Assembly: GCA_964356495.1 (NCBI GenBank)
Contig: CAYHHR010000002.1
Coordinates: 1 to 56,699, forward strand
Origin: JAKANM01 sp964356495
GTDB lineage: Bacteria > Patescibacteriota > Patescibacteriia > Magasanikbacterales > GWA2-37-8
Direction of reading: 5' to 3'
Length of the DNA: 56,699 nucleotides
Shown: piece after piece, positions 16,790-24,065 of the stretch
Layout of the letters: each line of letters begins with the position of its first letter
Numbering within the stretch: position 1 is the first letter of the stretch
Notes under the pieces: model-generated
The model's database searches: none
Told to the model about the DNA's origin: nothing
Seen by the model: only the letters and a program-made list of their open reading frames with translations
Translations under genes and position numbers: made by a program

Positions 16790-17635
16790 ATGCCGATTAT
16801 TGTCTACAAACCAACCAGTCCAGGACGCCGCAATTCTTCTACGGATGCTTTTTCTGATATCACAAAATTTGAACCGGAGAAGAGCTTGATCCAGATTATC
16901 AAGAAAAATTCTGGACGCAACAACCAGGGTGTGATTACCGTTCGCCATCAGGGCGGCGGCGCGAAGAAATATTATCGCCTAGTTGATTTCAAACAAGTAA
17001 AATATGGCATGGAAGCCGAAGTGAAAGCGATCGAATACGATCCAAATCGCGGCGCTCGCATTGCCCTTATTCAGTACACCGACGGCACCAAATCCTACAT
17101 CCTCGCTCCGGAAGCCTTACCAGTTGGCGCCAAAGTTTTTTCTTCCGACAAAGCGATCGAAGCCAAAACCGGCAACCGCATGCCGCTGAAATTTATTCCG
17201 GCCGGTCTATTTATTTTCAACGTTGAATTAACTCCTGGTCGTGGCGGTCAACTCGCGCGCGGCGCCGGACTCAGCGCTCAGCTGGTCGGTACTGAAGGAG
17301 AATACGCTCAGATCAAATTACCTTCCGGAGAAATTCGAGCGGTACCGTTTGATTGCGCCGCTACGGTTGGCGTGCTCAGCAACCCGGATCGCCGTCTTAT
17401 CCGCTGGGGCAAGGCTGGACGCATGCGTCATCGCGGTATCAAACCAACTGTCAAAGGAAAGAATATGAACCCGGTTGATCACCCGCATGGTGGTGGTGAA
17501 GGCCACAGTCCGATTGGTCAAAGACGCGGTCCGATGACGATCTACGGAAAGAAAGCCCGCGGTGTTCGCACCAGAAAACCACAGAAGTGGAGCGACAAGT
17601 TTATTGTTCAATCCCGTCGTGTTAAAGCTGAATAA
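16790..17635 (+). CDS. rplB: 50S ribosomal protein L2
   Basis: L2, 281 residues, needed for subunit association and peptidyl-transferase structure. The hallmark motif MNPVDHPHGGGEG is present with its conserved histidine, as are GRNNQGVITVRHQGGGAKKYYR and GRMRHRGIKPTVKG. Starts 6 bases after rplW with no Shine-Dalgarno sequence (AAATTTTATG). Confidence 0.98.
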   Translation: MPIIVYKPTSPGRRNSSTDAFSDITKFEPEKSLIQIIKKNSGRNNQGVITVRHQGGGAKKYYRLVDFKQVKYGMEAEVKAIEYDPNRGARIALIQYTDGTKSYILAPEALPVGAKVFSSDKAIEAKTGNRMPLKFIPAGLFIFNVELTPGRGGQLARGAGLSAQLVGTEGEYAQIKLPSGEIRAVPFDCAATVGVLSNPDRRLIRWGKAGRMRHRGIKPTVKGKNMNPVDHPHGGGEGHSPIGQRRGPMTIYGKKARGVRTRKPQKWSDKFIVQSRRVKAE

Positions 17636-17647
17636 TTTTTTTGAAAT

Positions 17648-17998
17648 ATGTCACGAAGTTTAAAAAAAGGCGCCTACGTTGATCCTCGAGTATTGAAGAA
17701 GGTAGTGGCCTTGAAAAATAGCGGCAAACGCGCGCCAATCAAGACTTGGTCCCGCGCCTGCGTCATCTCTCCGGAGATGGTGGGCGTGACGTTTTTGGTG
17801 CACAATGGCAAAGACTTTTTATCAGTATTAGTTGATGAAAATATGGTCGGACATCGGCTTGGAGAATTTTCTCCAACTCGCAAATTCGTCCGCCATGGTG
17901 GTAAGATGGCCAAGGAACAGGAAGCCGCCGCGGTAGCGAAAGCCGCTCCCGCCCCCGCTGAAGCTACGGCGGGCAAGCCGGCTGCCGTCAAGAAATAA
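17648..17998 (+). CDS. rpsS: 30S ribosomal protein S19 with alanine-rich tail
   Basis: S19, 116 residues. The first 85 or so are the normal protein: SRSLKKGAYVDPRVLKK, IKTWSRACVISPEMVGVTF, GHRLGEFSPTRKFVRHGG. The remaining tail (QEAAAVAKAAPAPAEATAGK) is unusual, and part of it is coded by a CCCGCTGAAGCTACGGCGGG hairpin (17955-17974) of dispersed-repeat type. In S19 the C-terminus lies at the subunit interface near the A site, so the tail should be exposed. Confidence 0.96.
   Translation: MSRSLKKGAYVDPRVLKKVVALKNSGKRAPIKTWSRACVISPEMVGVTFLVHNGKDFLSVLVDENMVGHRLGEFSPTRKFVRHGGKMAKEQEAAAVAKAAPAPAEATAGKPAAVKK
17955..17974. repeat. CCCGCTGAAGCTACGGCGGG hairpin in rpsS
   Basis: CCCGC/GCGGG arms around an AAGCT-centred loop, translated as PAEATAG. 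It resembles short hairpins dispersed in related genomes (recollection), but no second copy of this exact form is seen in the window. Confidence 0.5.
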
Positions 17999-18008
17999 TT
18001 TATAATGT

Positions 18009-18389
18009 ATGACACAACCGGTAACAGCATCACTTAGATACTATCGAATGGGCCCGAAAAAGCTCCGTCTGATTGTGGACCTTATTCGCGGCAAGCGCGT
18101 AACTCGCGCTCAGTCGATACTTAGCCTCCTCAACAAAAAAGGCGCGAAGCCGATGTTGAAGTTGCTTAATTCTGCTGTTGCTAACGCAAAACACAATTAT
18201 AATCTTGGTTTGGAAAATTTGATTGTGAAGTCGATTATGGTTGATGGCGGTCCGATGCTGAAAAGATTTATGCCGAAAGCGCACGGCCGCGCGACACCGG
18301 TAAGAGAAAGAACGTCACATGTGAGCCTAGTTCTCGAAGCACTTGAAATGAAACAAAAAGCTAAATCTGAAAGCAAAAAAACTAATTAA
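18009..18389 (+). CDS. rplV: 50S ribosomal protein L22
   Basis: L22, 126 residues, with the exit-tunnel beta-hairpin near the C-terminus (MLKRFMPKAHGRATPVRERTSHVSLVL-type). N-terminal part: YYRMGPKKLRLIVDLIRGKRV. The lysine-rich tail is short. Usual S10-operon position between rpsS and rpsC. Confidence 0.97.
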   Translation: MTQPVTASLRYYRMGPKKLRLIVDLIRGKRVTRAQSILSLLNKKGAKPMLKLLNSAVANAKHNYNLGLENLIVKSIMVDGGPMLKRFMPKAHGRATPVRERTSHVSLVLEALEMKQKAKSESKKTN

Positions 18390-18394
18390 ATTTT

Positions 18395-19108
18395 ATGGGT
18401 CACAAAGTCCATCCAAAAATTCATCGCATCCCTTACATATTTCCTTGGGATTCACGCTGGTTCGCGAAGCGCGATCAGATGCCTGGTTTTTTGAAACAAG
18501 AAATTGCGATCAGGGAATTTTTGTTAAAGAAATTAAAAGAAGCCAGCGTTGATTCGATCAGCATCGAGAGAACGCCAAAAGATCTTTCGATCACTATCCT
18601 CGCCGGCAAACCGGGCGTGGTAATCGGCCGCGGGGGACAGGGACTTGAATTGATCCGAAAAGAAATCGAAAAGAAAATTTTACAATTTAAAACAAAAGTC
18701 AAATTAAATATTCAGCCGGTTCAACAGCCAGCTTTGTCAGCCGCGATTGTGGCGCAGAACATTGTTCTTGATATCGAAAAGCGTCTGCCGTTCCGCCGCG
18801 TTATGAAACAGACGATTGAGAAAGTGATGGCCGCCGGCGCCAAAGGAGTAAAGATCGGTATGGCTGGTCGCCTCAACGGCGTGGAAATCGCCCGTCGCGA
18901 AAAATTGGCCGCCGGTAAAATGTCGCTTATAACTTTACGCAGCAATGTTGATTACGCGCTCGCCGAAGCACACACGATGTATGGCAAGATCGGCGTCAAA
19001 GTCTGGATTTATTTTGGAGAAACTTTTGCGAAGAAAGACAAGTTTGAAAAATCCGCCTCTACGGCGGATCAGCCGAAGAGGCTGAAAGGCGACGAATCCA
19101 AAGTCTAA
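18395..19108 (+). CDS. rpsC: 30S ribosomal protein S3 with repeat-derived C-terminus
   Basis: S3, 237 residues, part of the mRNA entry channel. The KH domain signature is GKPGVVIGRGGQGLELIRKEIEKK; the C-terminal domain has GRLNGVEIARREKLAAGKMSL and VWIYFGE. After the normal end (about residue 215) a tail SASTADQPKRLKGDESKV is coded by the same palindrome that ends rplC. Confidence 0.97.
   Translation: MGHKVHPKIHRIPYIFPWDSRWFAKRDQMPGFLKQEIAIREFLLKKLKEASVDSISIERTPKDLSITILAGKPGVVIGRGGQGLELIRKEIEKKILQFKTKVKLNIQPVQQPALSAAIVAQNIVLDIEKRLPFRRVMKQTIEKVMAAGAKGVKIGMAGRLNGVEIARREKLAAGKMSLITLRSNVDYALAEAHTMYGKIGVKVWIYFGETFAKKDKFEKSASTADQPKRLKGDESKV
19052..19088. repeat. TCCGCCTCTACGGCGGA palindrome at the rpsC 3' end
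   Basis: Two adjacent hairpins, TCCGCC/GGCGGA and CAGCC/GGCTG, as at 15595-15632. Both copies are read in the same frame, giving SASxADQPxRLK. Confidence 0.85.
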
Positions 19109-19119
19109 AGTCGAATAAT

Positions 19120-19545
19120 ATGTTATTACCAAAGAAAGTACAACACAGAAAATGGCACAAAGGCCGCCGACGCCAGAAGGGTGTTGCAACGCGCGCGAAT
19201 TCGATTGATTTCGGAGATTTCGGTCTCAAGAGCCAGGGCTACGGTTGGGTAACCAGCCGCCAGATTGAGTCTGCCCGCCGTGTTCTTACTCGTTATGTCC
19301 GCCGCGGTGGCAAGGTTTGGATTCGAATTTTCCCGGATAAACCAGTCACCATGAAAGGCAACGAAACCCCGATGGGTGGCGGAAAGGGCGCTCCGGATCA
19401 TTATGTCGCCGTCGTGAAGCCAGGAACAATGTTGTTTGAAATGGTAGGTGTTACCCGCGTACAAGCTATGGAAGCCATGAATATGGCCAGTTACAAATTC
19501 GGCGTCAAGACCAAGTTTATTGAGAAAAATTTTATAACCGTTTAA
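19120..19545 (+). CDS. rplP: 50S ribosomal protein L16
   Basis: L16, 141 residues, close to the A- and P-site tRNA elbows. Conserved KKVQHRKWHKGRRRQKGVATR start, INSARRVLTR-type QIESARRVLTRYVRRGGKVWI, FPDKPVTMKGNETPMGGGKG and an end in KFGVKTKFI. Normal length, no repeat insertion. Confidence 0.97.
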   Translation: MLLPKKVQHRKWHKGRRRQKGVATRANSIDFGDFGLKSQGYGWVTSRQIESARRVLTRYVRRGGKVWIRIFPDKPVTMKGNETPMGGGKGAPDHYVAVVKPGTMLFEMVGVTRVQAMEAMNMASYKFGVKTKFIEKNFITV

Positions 19546-19562
19546 TTATATGGGCTACGCCA

Positions 19563-19624
19563 CATATAATCTAATTCGCTCGGAAATGAAAATTAATTTT
19601 CATTTCGCTCACTCATTACGATTA
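19563..19624. repeat. GAAAATTAATTTTCATTTC inverted repeat upstream of rpmC
   Basis: Contains GAAATGAAAATTAATTTTCATTTC with CGAG/CTCAC flanks and ends TCATTACGATTAT, abutting the rpmC ATG at 19624. An inverted copy at 38478-38541 lies upstream of topA in the same orientation relative to its gene. Confidence 0.85.
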
Positions 19625-19806
19625 TGGATTTCGCGGATTTAAAAGCCAAAAGCAAAGCGGAACTAGGTGATTTATTGAAAGAATTAGATCAGAAGTTGTT
19701 TGTGTTTCGTCTTCAGGCCCACATGCGCCGCTTGAAGCAGGTGCATGAGATTAGTGCCCTCCGCCGAACTATCGCCCGCGTTCACATGTTATTAGATACC
19801 AAGTAA
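19624..19806 (+). CDS. rpmC: 50S ribosomal protein L29
   Basis: L29, 60 residues, two-helix protein at the tunnel exit. Recognised by DLKAKSKAELGDLLKELDQKLFVFRLQ and the basic RRTIARVHMLL end. The start codon directly follows a dispersed inverted repeat, so the distance to rplP (78 bases) is unusual for this operon. Confidence 0.95.
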   Translation: MDFADLKAKSKAELGDLLKELDQKLFVFRLQAHMRRLKQVHEISALRRTIARVHMLLDTK

Positions 19807-19813
19807 TTTTTAT

Positions 19814-20080
19814 ATGGAAAAGCAACCGGAAAAAATTTATCGAACTTTCAACGGCGTGGTAACATCGACTTCAATGCAGAAGACAATCACTGTTCAGGTT
19901 GATTTTATGAAGATGAACGAAAAGTACCAGAAGAAATACCGTGTTAGCAAGAAATTTCATGTCCATGATGAAAAAGGCGCCGTCAAGGTTGGGGACAAGG
20001 TAGTTTTTGTGGAATGCCGCCCGCTTTCAAAAACAAAGCGCTGGCGTTTGATGGAAGTAGAAGTCGAGAAGAAACCATAA
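19814..20080 (+). CDS. rpsQ: 30S ribosomal protein S17
   Basis: S17, 88 residues. OB-fold primary rRNA-binding protein: GVVTSTSMQKTITVQVDF, then YRVSKKFHVHDEKGAVKVGDKV and ECRPLSKTKRWRL. Follows rpmC by 7 bases. Confidence 0.97.
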   Translation: MEKQPEKIYRTFNGVVTSTSMQKTITVQVDFMKMNEKYQKKYRVSKKFHVHDEKGAVKVGDKVVFVECRPLSKTKRWRLMEVEVEKKP

Positions 20081-20095
20081 TATAAGCATAAGAAT

Positions 20096-20467
20096 ATGAT
20101 TCAACATCGCGCAATGCTAGCAGTCGCTGATAATACCGGAGCCAAAAAGCTCCAATGCATCCGCGTGCTTGATGGCTACAAAAAACGCTATGCGAGACTT
20201 GGCGACGTTATCACATGTGTTGTGAAGGAAGCCGCTCCGCGCGGATTGGTAAAGAAGAGCGAAATTGTCCACGCCGTGATTGTCCGCCAACGCAAAGAAA
20301 CTCGCCGCACTGATGGCACTTATGTCCGCTTTGATGAAAATGCCGTGGTAATTATTGATCGCGCCAGCAAAGAGCCAAAAGGTACGCGTATTTTCGGACC
20401 GGTCGCGCGCGAACTCAGAACCAAAGGTTTCCAAAAGATTATTTCACTAGCCCCGGAAGTTGTTTAA
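20096..20467 (+). CDS. rplN: 50S ribosomal protein L14
   Basis: L14, 123 residues; contacts 16S helix 14 as an intersubunit bridge. MIQHRAMLAVADNTGAKKLQCIRVL start, RQRKETRRTDGTYVRFDENA and GTRIFGPVARELR end are diagnostic. One residue-count longer than E. coli L14. Confidence 0.98.
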   Translation: MIQHRAMLAVADNTGAKKLQCIRVLDGYKKRYARLGDVITCVVKEAAPRGLVKKSEIVHAVIVRQRKETRRTDGTYVRFDENAVVIIDRASKEPKGTRIFGPVARELRTKGFQKIISLAPEVV

Positions 20468-20474
20468 TAATTGT

Positions 20475-20783
20475 ATGAAGATTAAAACTAACGACAAAGT
20501 AAAAATTTTAAGCGGTAAAGACAAAGGCAAAATTGGCAAAGTTGTTCAGGTTTTCCCGGATGACGGTAAGCTGGTAGTAGAAGGATTGAATATTATCAAG
20601 AAGCATCTGAAAACACGTTCAAAGAGCGAGAAAGGACAAGTGCTGGAACTCGCCGCTCCGTTTTTCATGAGCAAAGCCGCGTTGGTCTGCCCGAAATGCG
20701 AGAAACCGGTTCGCGTCGGATATAAATTAGAAAATGATAAAAAAATACGAGTTTGCCGCAAATGCGGTCAATCAATCGACTAA
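20475..20783 (+). CDS. rplX: 50S ribosomal protein L24 with C-terminal zinc ribbon
   Basis: L24, 102 residues from the ATG at 20475; an open TTG at 20460 would overlap rplN and is not favoured. KOW motif: DKVKILSGKDKGKIGKVVQV. The C-terminus carries four cysteines (CPKCEKPVRVGYKLENDKK then CRKCG) that should bind zinc, a feature of some bacterial L24 lineages. The rplE start follows after 4 bases. Confidence 0.95.
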   Translation: MKIKTNDKVKILSGKDKGKIGKVVQVFPDDGKLVVEGLNIIKKHLKTRSKSEKGQVLELAAPFFMSKAALVCPKCEKPVRVGYKLENDKKIRVCRKCGQSID

Positions 20784-20787
20784 TATT

Positions 20788-21327
20788 ATGATGACATTAT
20801 ACGAAAAATACAAAAAGGAAATCGTTCCCGCTCTCAAGATCGAGCTTGGCATGAAAAATGTCATGCAGGTTCCAAAGATCAAGAAGGTTGTGGTTAACGC
20901 CGGTATTGGTCGCTTTGTAAAAGAAGCTAATTTTATCGAAAACGTAGAGAAGAATATTGCCCGCATCACCGGACAAAAGCCAATTCGTACCCGCGCCAAG
21001 AAAGCCATTTCAAATTTCAAAATTCGTGAAGGTCAGGAAATCGGCGTTACCGTTACGCTCCGTGGCAAAAGAATGTATGAATTTCTTGAAAAGTTAACCA
21101 GGATTACTTTCCCGCGCGTCCGCGATTTCCATGGTATCTCTGATAAGAGTTTCGACAAGCAGGGAAATTATACGATTGGTTTCAAAGAAACAGTTGCTTT
21201 CCCGGAAATCAAAATGGATGAGATCGACAAGATGCACGGCCTACAGCTGATTATCAATACTACCGCGAAGAACAAAGTCGAAGGTCGCGCTCTGCTTTCT
21301 CATATGGGTTTTCCTTTTTCTAAATAA
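20788..21327 (+). CDS. rplE: 50S ribosomal protein L5
   Basis: L5, 179 residues from the ATG at 20788 (MMTLYEKYKKEIVPALK); a longer frame from 20734 runs into rplX and is rejected. Signatures: VPKIKKVVVNAGIG, ITGQKPIRTRAKKAISNFKIREG, RDFHGISDKSFDKQGNYTIGFKE. Binds 5S rRNA and the P-site tRNA. Confidence 0.97.
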   Translation: MMTLYEKYKKEIVPALKIELGMKNVMQVPKIKKVVVNAGIGRFVKEANFIENVEKNIARITGQKPIRTRAKKAISNFKIREGQEIGVTVTLRGKRMYEFLEKLTRITFPRVRDFHGISDKSFDKQGNYTIGFKETVAFPEIKMDEIDKMHGLQLIINTTAKNKVEGRALLSHMGFPFSK

Positions 21328-21330
21328 TAT

Positions 21331-21516
21331 ATGGCTACGTACGCACAAATTGCAAAATCAAGCCGCAAACCGAAATTTTCCACCCGAATTGTCCGACGCT
21401 GTTGGAATTGCGGACGCCGCCGCGGTTTTATCGGCGCGTTCAACCTATGTCGTATTTGTTTTAGAGAGTTTGCGAACGCCGGTCTCATTCCGGGAGTGCG
21501 TAAATCAAGTTGGTAA
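21331..21516 (+). CDS. rpsZ: 30S ribosomal protein S14, zinc-binding type
   Basis: The short 61-residue S14 form with CWNC and CRIC pairs (CWNCGRRRGFIGAFNLCRIC), which bind zinc. The C-terminal FREFANAGLIPGVRKSSW is typical of type Z. It lies between rplE and rpsH as in most Gram-positive-like spc operons. Confidence 0.97.
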   Translation: MATYAQIAKSSRKPKFSTRIVRRCWNCGRRRGFIGAFNLCRICFREFANAGLIPGVRKSSW

Positions 21517-21517
21517 T

Positions 21518-21556
21518 GTGCCTCATCGGCACATCCGCCGCTGAGGCGGATTCTAC
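21518..21556. repeat. Double palindrome between rpsN and rpsH
   Basis: GTGCC-TCATC-GGCAC followed by ATCCGCC-GCTGA-GGCGGAT, two perfect hairpins. Related in sequence to the coding palindromes in rplC and rpsC. The second hairpin has no T-run and is not an intrinsic terminator. Confidence 0.75.
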
Positions 21557-21597
21557 TGAATAAATAATATTTTTCAAGATAACAAATATCAAGTCGT

Positions 21598-21987
21598 ATG
21601 ATGACCGATCCAATCGCTGACATGTTAACCAGAATACGAAACGCTTCTTTAGTGCAGAAAAAAGAAGCTGCTATTCCGTATTCAAAGTTAAAACTATCTA
21701 TCGCCAAAATTTTGGAGCGTGAAGGTTATGTGTCCAAAGTTGAGGAAACCAAGACCAAGCCGGCTTTTATTGTTGTTACCCTGAAATATCATGGCCGCGA
21801 TAGCGCGATCGCTCATTTGGAGCGCCTCAGCACTCCCGGTCATCGCCGCTATGTGAAAAAAGAAAAGATTGAAAAAATCTTGAACGGTCTTGGGCTTTCG
21901 ATTTTGTCCACGCCAAAAGGAATTATGACCGGCGCTGAAGCGGTGAAGAAAAATGTCGGCGGAGAATTACTTTGTGAAATATATTAA
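21598..21987 (+). CDS. rpsH: 30S ribosomal protein S8
   Basis: S8, 129 residues. MTDPIADMLTRIRNA start, KLKLSIAKILEREGYV, and an end region with GLGLSILSTPKGIMTGAEA. In E. coli S8 represses the spc operon; no such target was identified here. The start could be either of two adjacent ATGs (21598 or 21601). Confidence 0.97.
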   Translation: MMTDPIADMLTRIRNASLVQKKEAAIPYSKLKLSIAKILEREGYVSKVEETKTKPAFIVVTLKYHGRDSAIAHLERLSTPGHRRYVKKEKIEKILNGLGLSILSTPKGIMTGAEAVKKNVGGELLCEIY

Positions 21988-21997
21988 TTTGTAGTTT

Positions 21998-22549
21998 ATG
22001 TCCCGTATTGGCAAAAAAATTAGAATATTACCAGCCGGAGTAACTCTTGAGATAAAGGGTAGTGAGCTGATTGTCAAAGGTCCGAAAGGAACTTTGGTTC
22101 AGAAGGTTCATCCGCGCATTACCGTTGTGAACAACAATGGCGAGGTGACGGTGCAGGTTGTTAATGGCGAGAACAAACGCGATCGCGCTCTTTGGGGAAC
22201 TTTTTCCAGCCTGATCGAGAATATGATTGACGGCGTTACCAAAGGTTTCAAAAAGCAACTCGAAGTTAATGGTGTCGGTTTCAAAGCAAACCTCAAAGGC
22301 GCTAATTTGAATCTTGAAGTCGGCTATACCAATGCGGTTGAGATTAAACCGCTCACCGGGATAAGTTTTAAAGTTGAGAAAAATATTATTACAGTTGAAG
22401 GAACTGACAAGCAGGTGGTAGGCGAGATGGCAGCTATGATTCGCCGTGTCAGGAAGCCTGAGCCATACAAAGGCAAAGGTATTAAATATGTTGATGAAGT
22501 AATTCAGCGCAAGGCCGGCAAGACCGCCGCCAAAGCAGCCGCTGTCTAA
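21998..22549 (+). CDS. rplF: 50S ribosomal protein L6
   Basis: L6, 183 residues, two similar alpha/beta domains near the sarcin-ricin loop. MSRIGKKIRILPAGVTLEIKG start, FKKQLEVNGVGFKAN linker and RKPEPYKGKGIKYVDEVI end. A short alanine/lysine-rich tail follows. Confidence 0.97.
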   Translation: MSRIGKKIRILPAGVTLEIKGSELIVKGPKGTLVQKVHPRITVVNNNGEVTVQVVNGENKRDRALWGTFSSLIENMIDGVTKGFKKQLEVNGVGFKANLKGANLNLEVGYTNAVEIKPLTGISFKVEKNIITVEGTDKQVVGEMAAMIRRVRKPEPYKGKGIKYVDEVIQRKAGKTAAKAAAV

Positions 22550-22562
22550 TCTAACATTCATT

Positions 22563-22937
22563 ATGAAACGTTTAGTTAAAACAACCAAAAATTCACTGAG
22601 AGAAGTCCGCCACGACCGCATCCGCAGCCATCTCCATGGTACGAAAACTGCGCCGCGTCTTTCGGTTTTCCGCTCCCTTAGAAATATGACCGCTCAGCTG
22701 GTGGACGATGAAGCCGGCAAAACGCTTGTTTTTGTAAACAGCGGCAGTCTGAAACACAAAAAAGTTGAAGGCAAAGCCGGCAAGGTTGCGATGGCATTCC
22801 AGGTGGGAGAGAAAATCGCCGAATTAGCAAAAGCCAAAGGCATCAGCCAGGTTGTGTTTGACCGTGGCGGCTACCGTTATCACGGTCGCGTCGCGGCCCT
22901 CGCTGAAGGTGCTCGCGCCGGCGGCTTACAATTTTAA
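22563..22937 (+). CDS. rplR: 50S ribosomal protein L18
   Basis: L18, 124 residues; binds 5S rRNA with L5. RLSVFRSLRNMTAQLVDDEAGKTL, GEKIAELAKAKGISQVVFDRGGYRYHGRVAALAEGARAGGLQF. Normal length. Confidence 0.97.
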   Translation: MKRLVKTTKNSLREVRHDRIRSHLHGTKTAPRLSVFRSLRNMTAQLVDDEAGKTLVFVNSGSLKHKKVEGKAGKVAMAFQVGEKIAELAKAKGISQVVFDRGGYRYHGRVAALAEGARAGGLQF

Positions 22938-22942
22938 TGATA

Positions 22943-23032
22943 TAATATCGCAGATGCGCATAGCGCGCCGCAGATGTCGCAGATGTATCTGCGTAATCTG
23001 CGGGCCCCAAGGCTATCTGTGTAATAAACGTA
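22943..23032. repeat. GCAGATGTATCTGYG family repeat, copy 3
   Basis: ATCGCAGATGCGC, GCGCCGCAGATGTCGCAG, ATGTATCTGCG and GGGCCCCAAGGC blocks in the same order as the copies at 2639-2722 and 3215-3300. Between rplR and rpsE. Confidence 0.85.
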
Positions 23033-23036
23033 AAAT

Positions 23037-23576
23037 ATGAACAAAGGATCACGAAGAGGTGGGCGAGAAAGAGAAAAGTCAGAGTTTGACCAATTTATTT
23101 TAGATATTGCCAGGGTGACGCGCGTCACGCAAGGCGGCAAGCATTTGAGTTTCCGCGTCTGTGTTATCCTTGGCGATCGACACGGAACTGTCGGATTCGG
23201 CGTCGCGAAAGGCAAAGACGTCCAACTCGGAGTAGAGAAAGCGGTGCACCAGGCGAAGAAGCATATGATCAAGGTGCCAATCGTACGAGACACTCTTCCT
23301 CACATGGTAGTCCGAAAGTATAAGGCCGCCATGGTCATGTTGAAGCCGGCTCCAAGAGGTTCCGGTATTATCGCTGGCGGAGCGGCACGCGTGGTGCTCG
23401 AGCTCGCCGGCATCCCGAACGTTTCTTCAAAAATTCTCGGCAAAACCAAAAATAAAATCGCGATCGTAAAGGCTACCTTTGACGCTCTCCAGAGTTTCAA
23501 GCGCGTGCCTGTTTCAATGAAAAAAATAACTTCACCGGTTGTCGTCGAAACTAAAACTGAAGAAAAAGCTAAATAA
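23037..23576 (+). CDS. rpsE: 30S ribosomal protein S5
   Basis: S5, 179 residues, at the mRNA entry and decoding fidelity region. RVTRVTQGGKHLSFRVCVILGD, GTVGFGVAKGKDVQLGVEKA and PAPRGSGIIAGGAARVVLELAGI are diagnostic. The next gene is rplO after 6 bases: rpmD (L30), which lies here in most bacteria, is absent, as in CPR genomes generally. Confidence 0.97.
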   Translation: MNKGSRRGGREREKSEFDQFILDIARVTRVTQGGKHLSFRVCVILGDRHGTVGFGVAKGKDVQLGVEKAVHQAKKHMIKVPIVRDTLPHMVVRKYKAAMVMLKPAPRGSGIIAGGAARVVLELAGIPNVSSKILGKTKNKIAIVKATFDALQSFKRVPVSMKKITSPVVVETKTEEKAK

Positions 23577-23582
23577 AGTTTT

Positions 23583-24050
23583 ATGTTACAAGTACACACT
23601 ATCAAAGCCGCTTTCGGCGCGAAGCATCGAGTAAAACGCGTTGGCAGAGGGAACGCCTCCGGTCACGGTACGATGTCGACGCGCGGCGGCAAGGGTCAGA
23701 CTGCCCGATCCGGCGGCAGCCGCGGCCTCGCCCAAAAAGGTTTCCGTCGTCTGATGCAGTCCGCTCCAAAATTGCGCGGTTTCAAAGCGTTGAATCCCGG
23801 TCCAACTGAGGTTTACTTGATGGATTTAGAGAAACATTTTGCGGCCGGTGAAACGGTTGATTTGAAATCACTCATCGAAAAGCATTTGCTTAGCATCAAT
23901 GCTACGTCTGCTAAACTTGTTCTAAAAGGAGATTTGACCAAGAAATTAATCGTCGCTATTCCTTGCACCAAAGGGGCGGCTGAAAAAGTAAAAGCCGTTG
24001 GTGGGACGCTGAGCGTCCATGAAACCACGCTAAGCGTGGTGGGGAAGTAA
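23583..24050 (+). CDS. rplO: 50S ribosomal protein L15 with repeat-derived C-terminus
   Basis: L15, 155 residues. KRVGRGNASGHGTMSTRGGKGQTARSG, then FEGGQ-like QKGFRRLMQSAPKLRGF, and a normal alpha/beta C-terminal domain. The last 14 residues or so (GGTLSVHETTLSVVGK) are read from a double palindrome (24002-24044) whose sister copy follows tRNA-Val. Confidence 0.96.
   Translation: MLQVHTIKAAFGAKHRVKRVGRGNASGHGTMSTRGGKGQTARSGGSRGLAQKGFRRLMQSAPKLRGFKALNPGPTEVYLMDLEKHFAAGETVDLKSLIEKHLLSINATSAKLVLKGDLTKKLIVAIPCTKGAAEKVKAVGGTLSVHETTLSVVGK
24002..24044. repeat. GGGACGCTGAGCGTCC / CCACGCTAAGCGTGG double palindrome in rplO
   Basis: Two perfect hairpins, GGACGCTGAGCGTCC and CCACGCTAAGCGTGG, separated by ATGAAA, in frame to the stop. 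The related unit at 43293-43341 has GACGCTTAGCGTC and GGGACGCTCAGCGTCCC, followed by a half hairpin CCACGCTAG. Confidence 0.85.
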
Positions 24051-24065
24051 AATAATTATTTTCTT

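Noticed and set aside
20734..20787. Extended N-terminus of rplE
   Set aside because: It overlaps the zinc-ribbon codons of rplX; L5 begins at MTLYEKYKKE.
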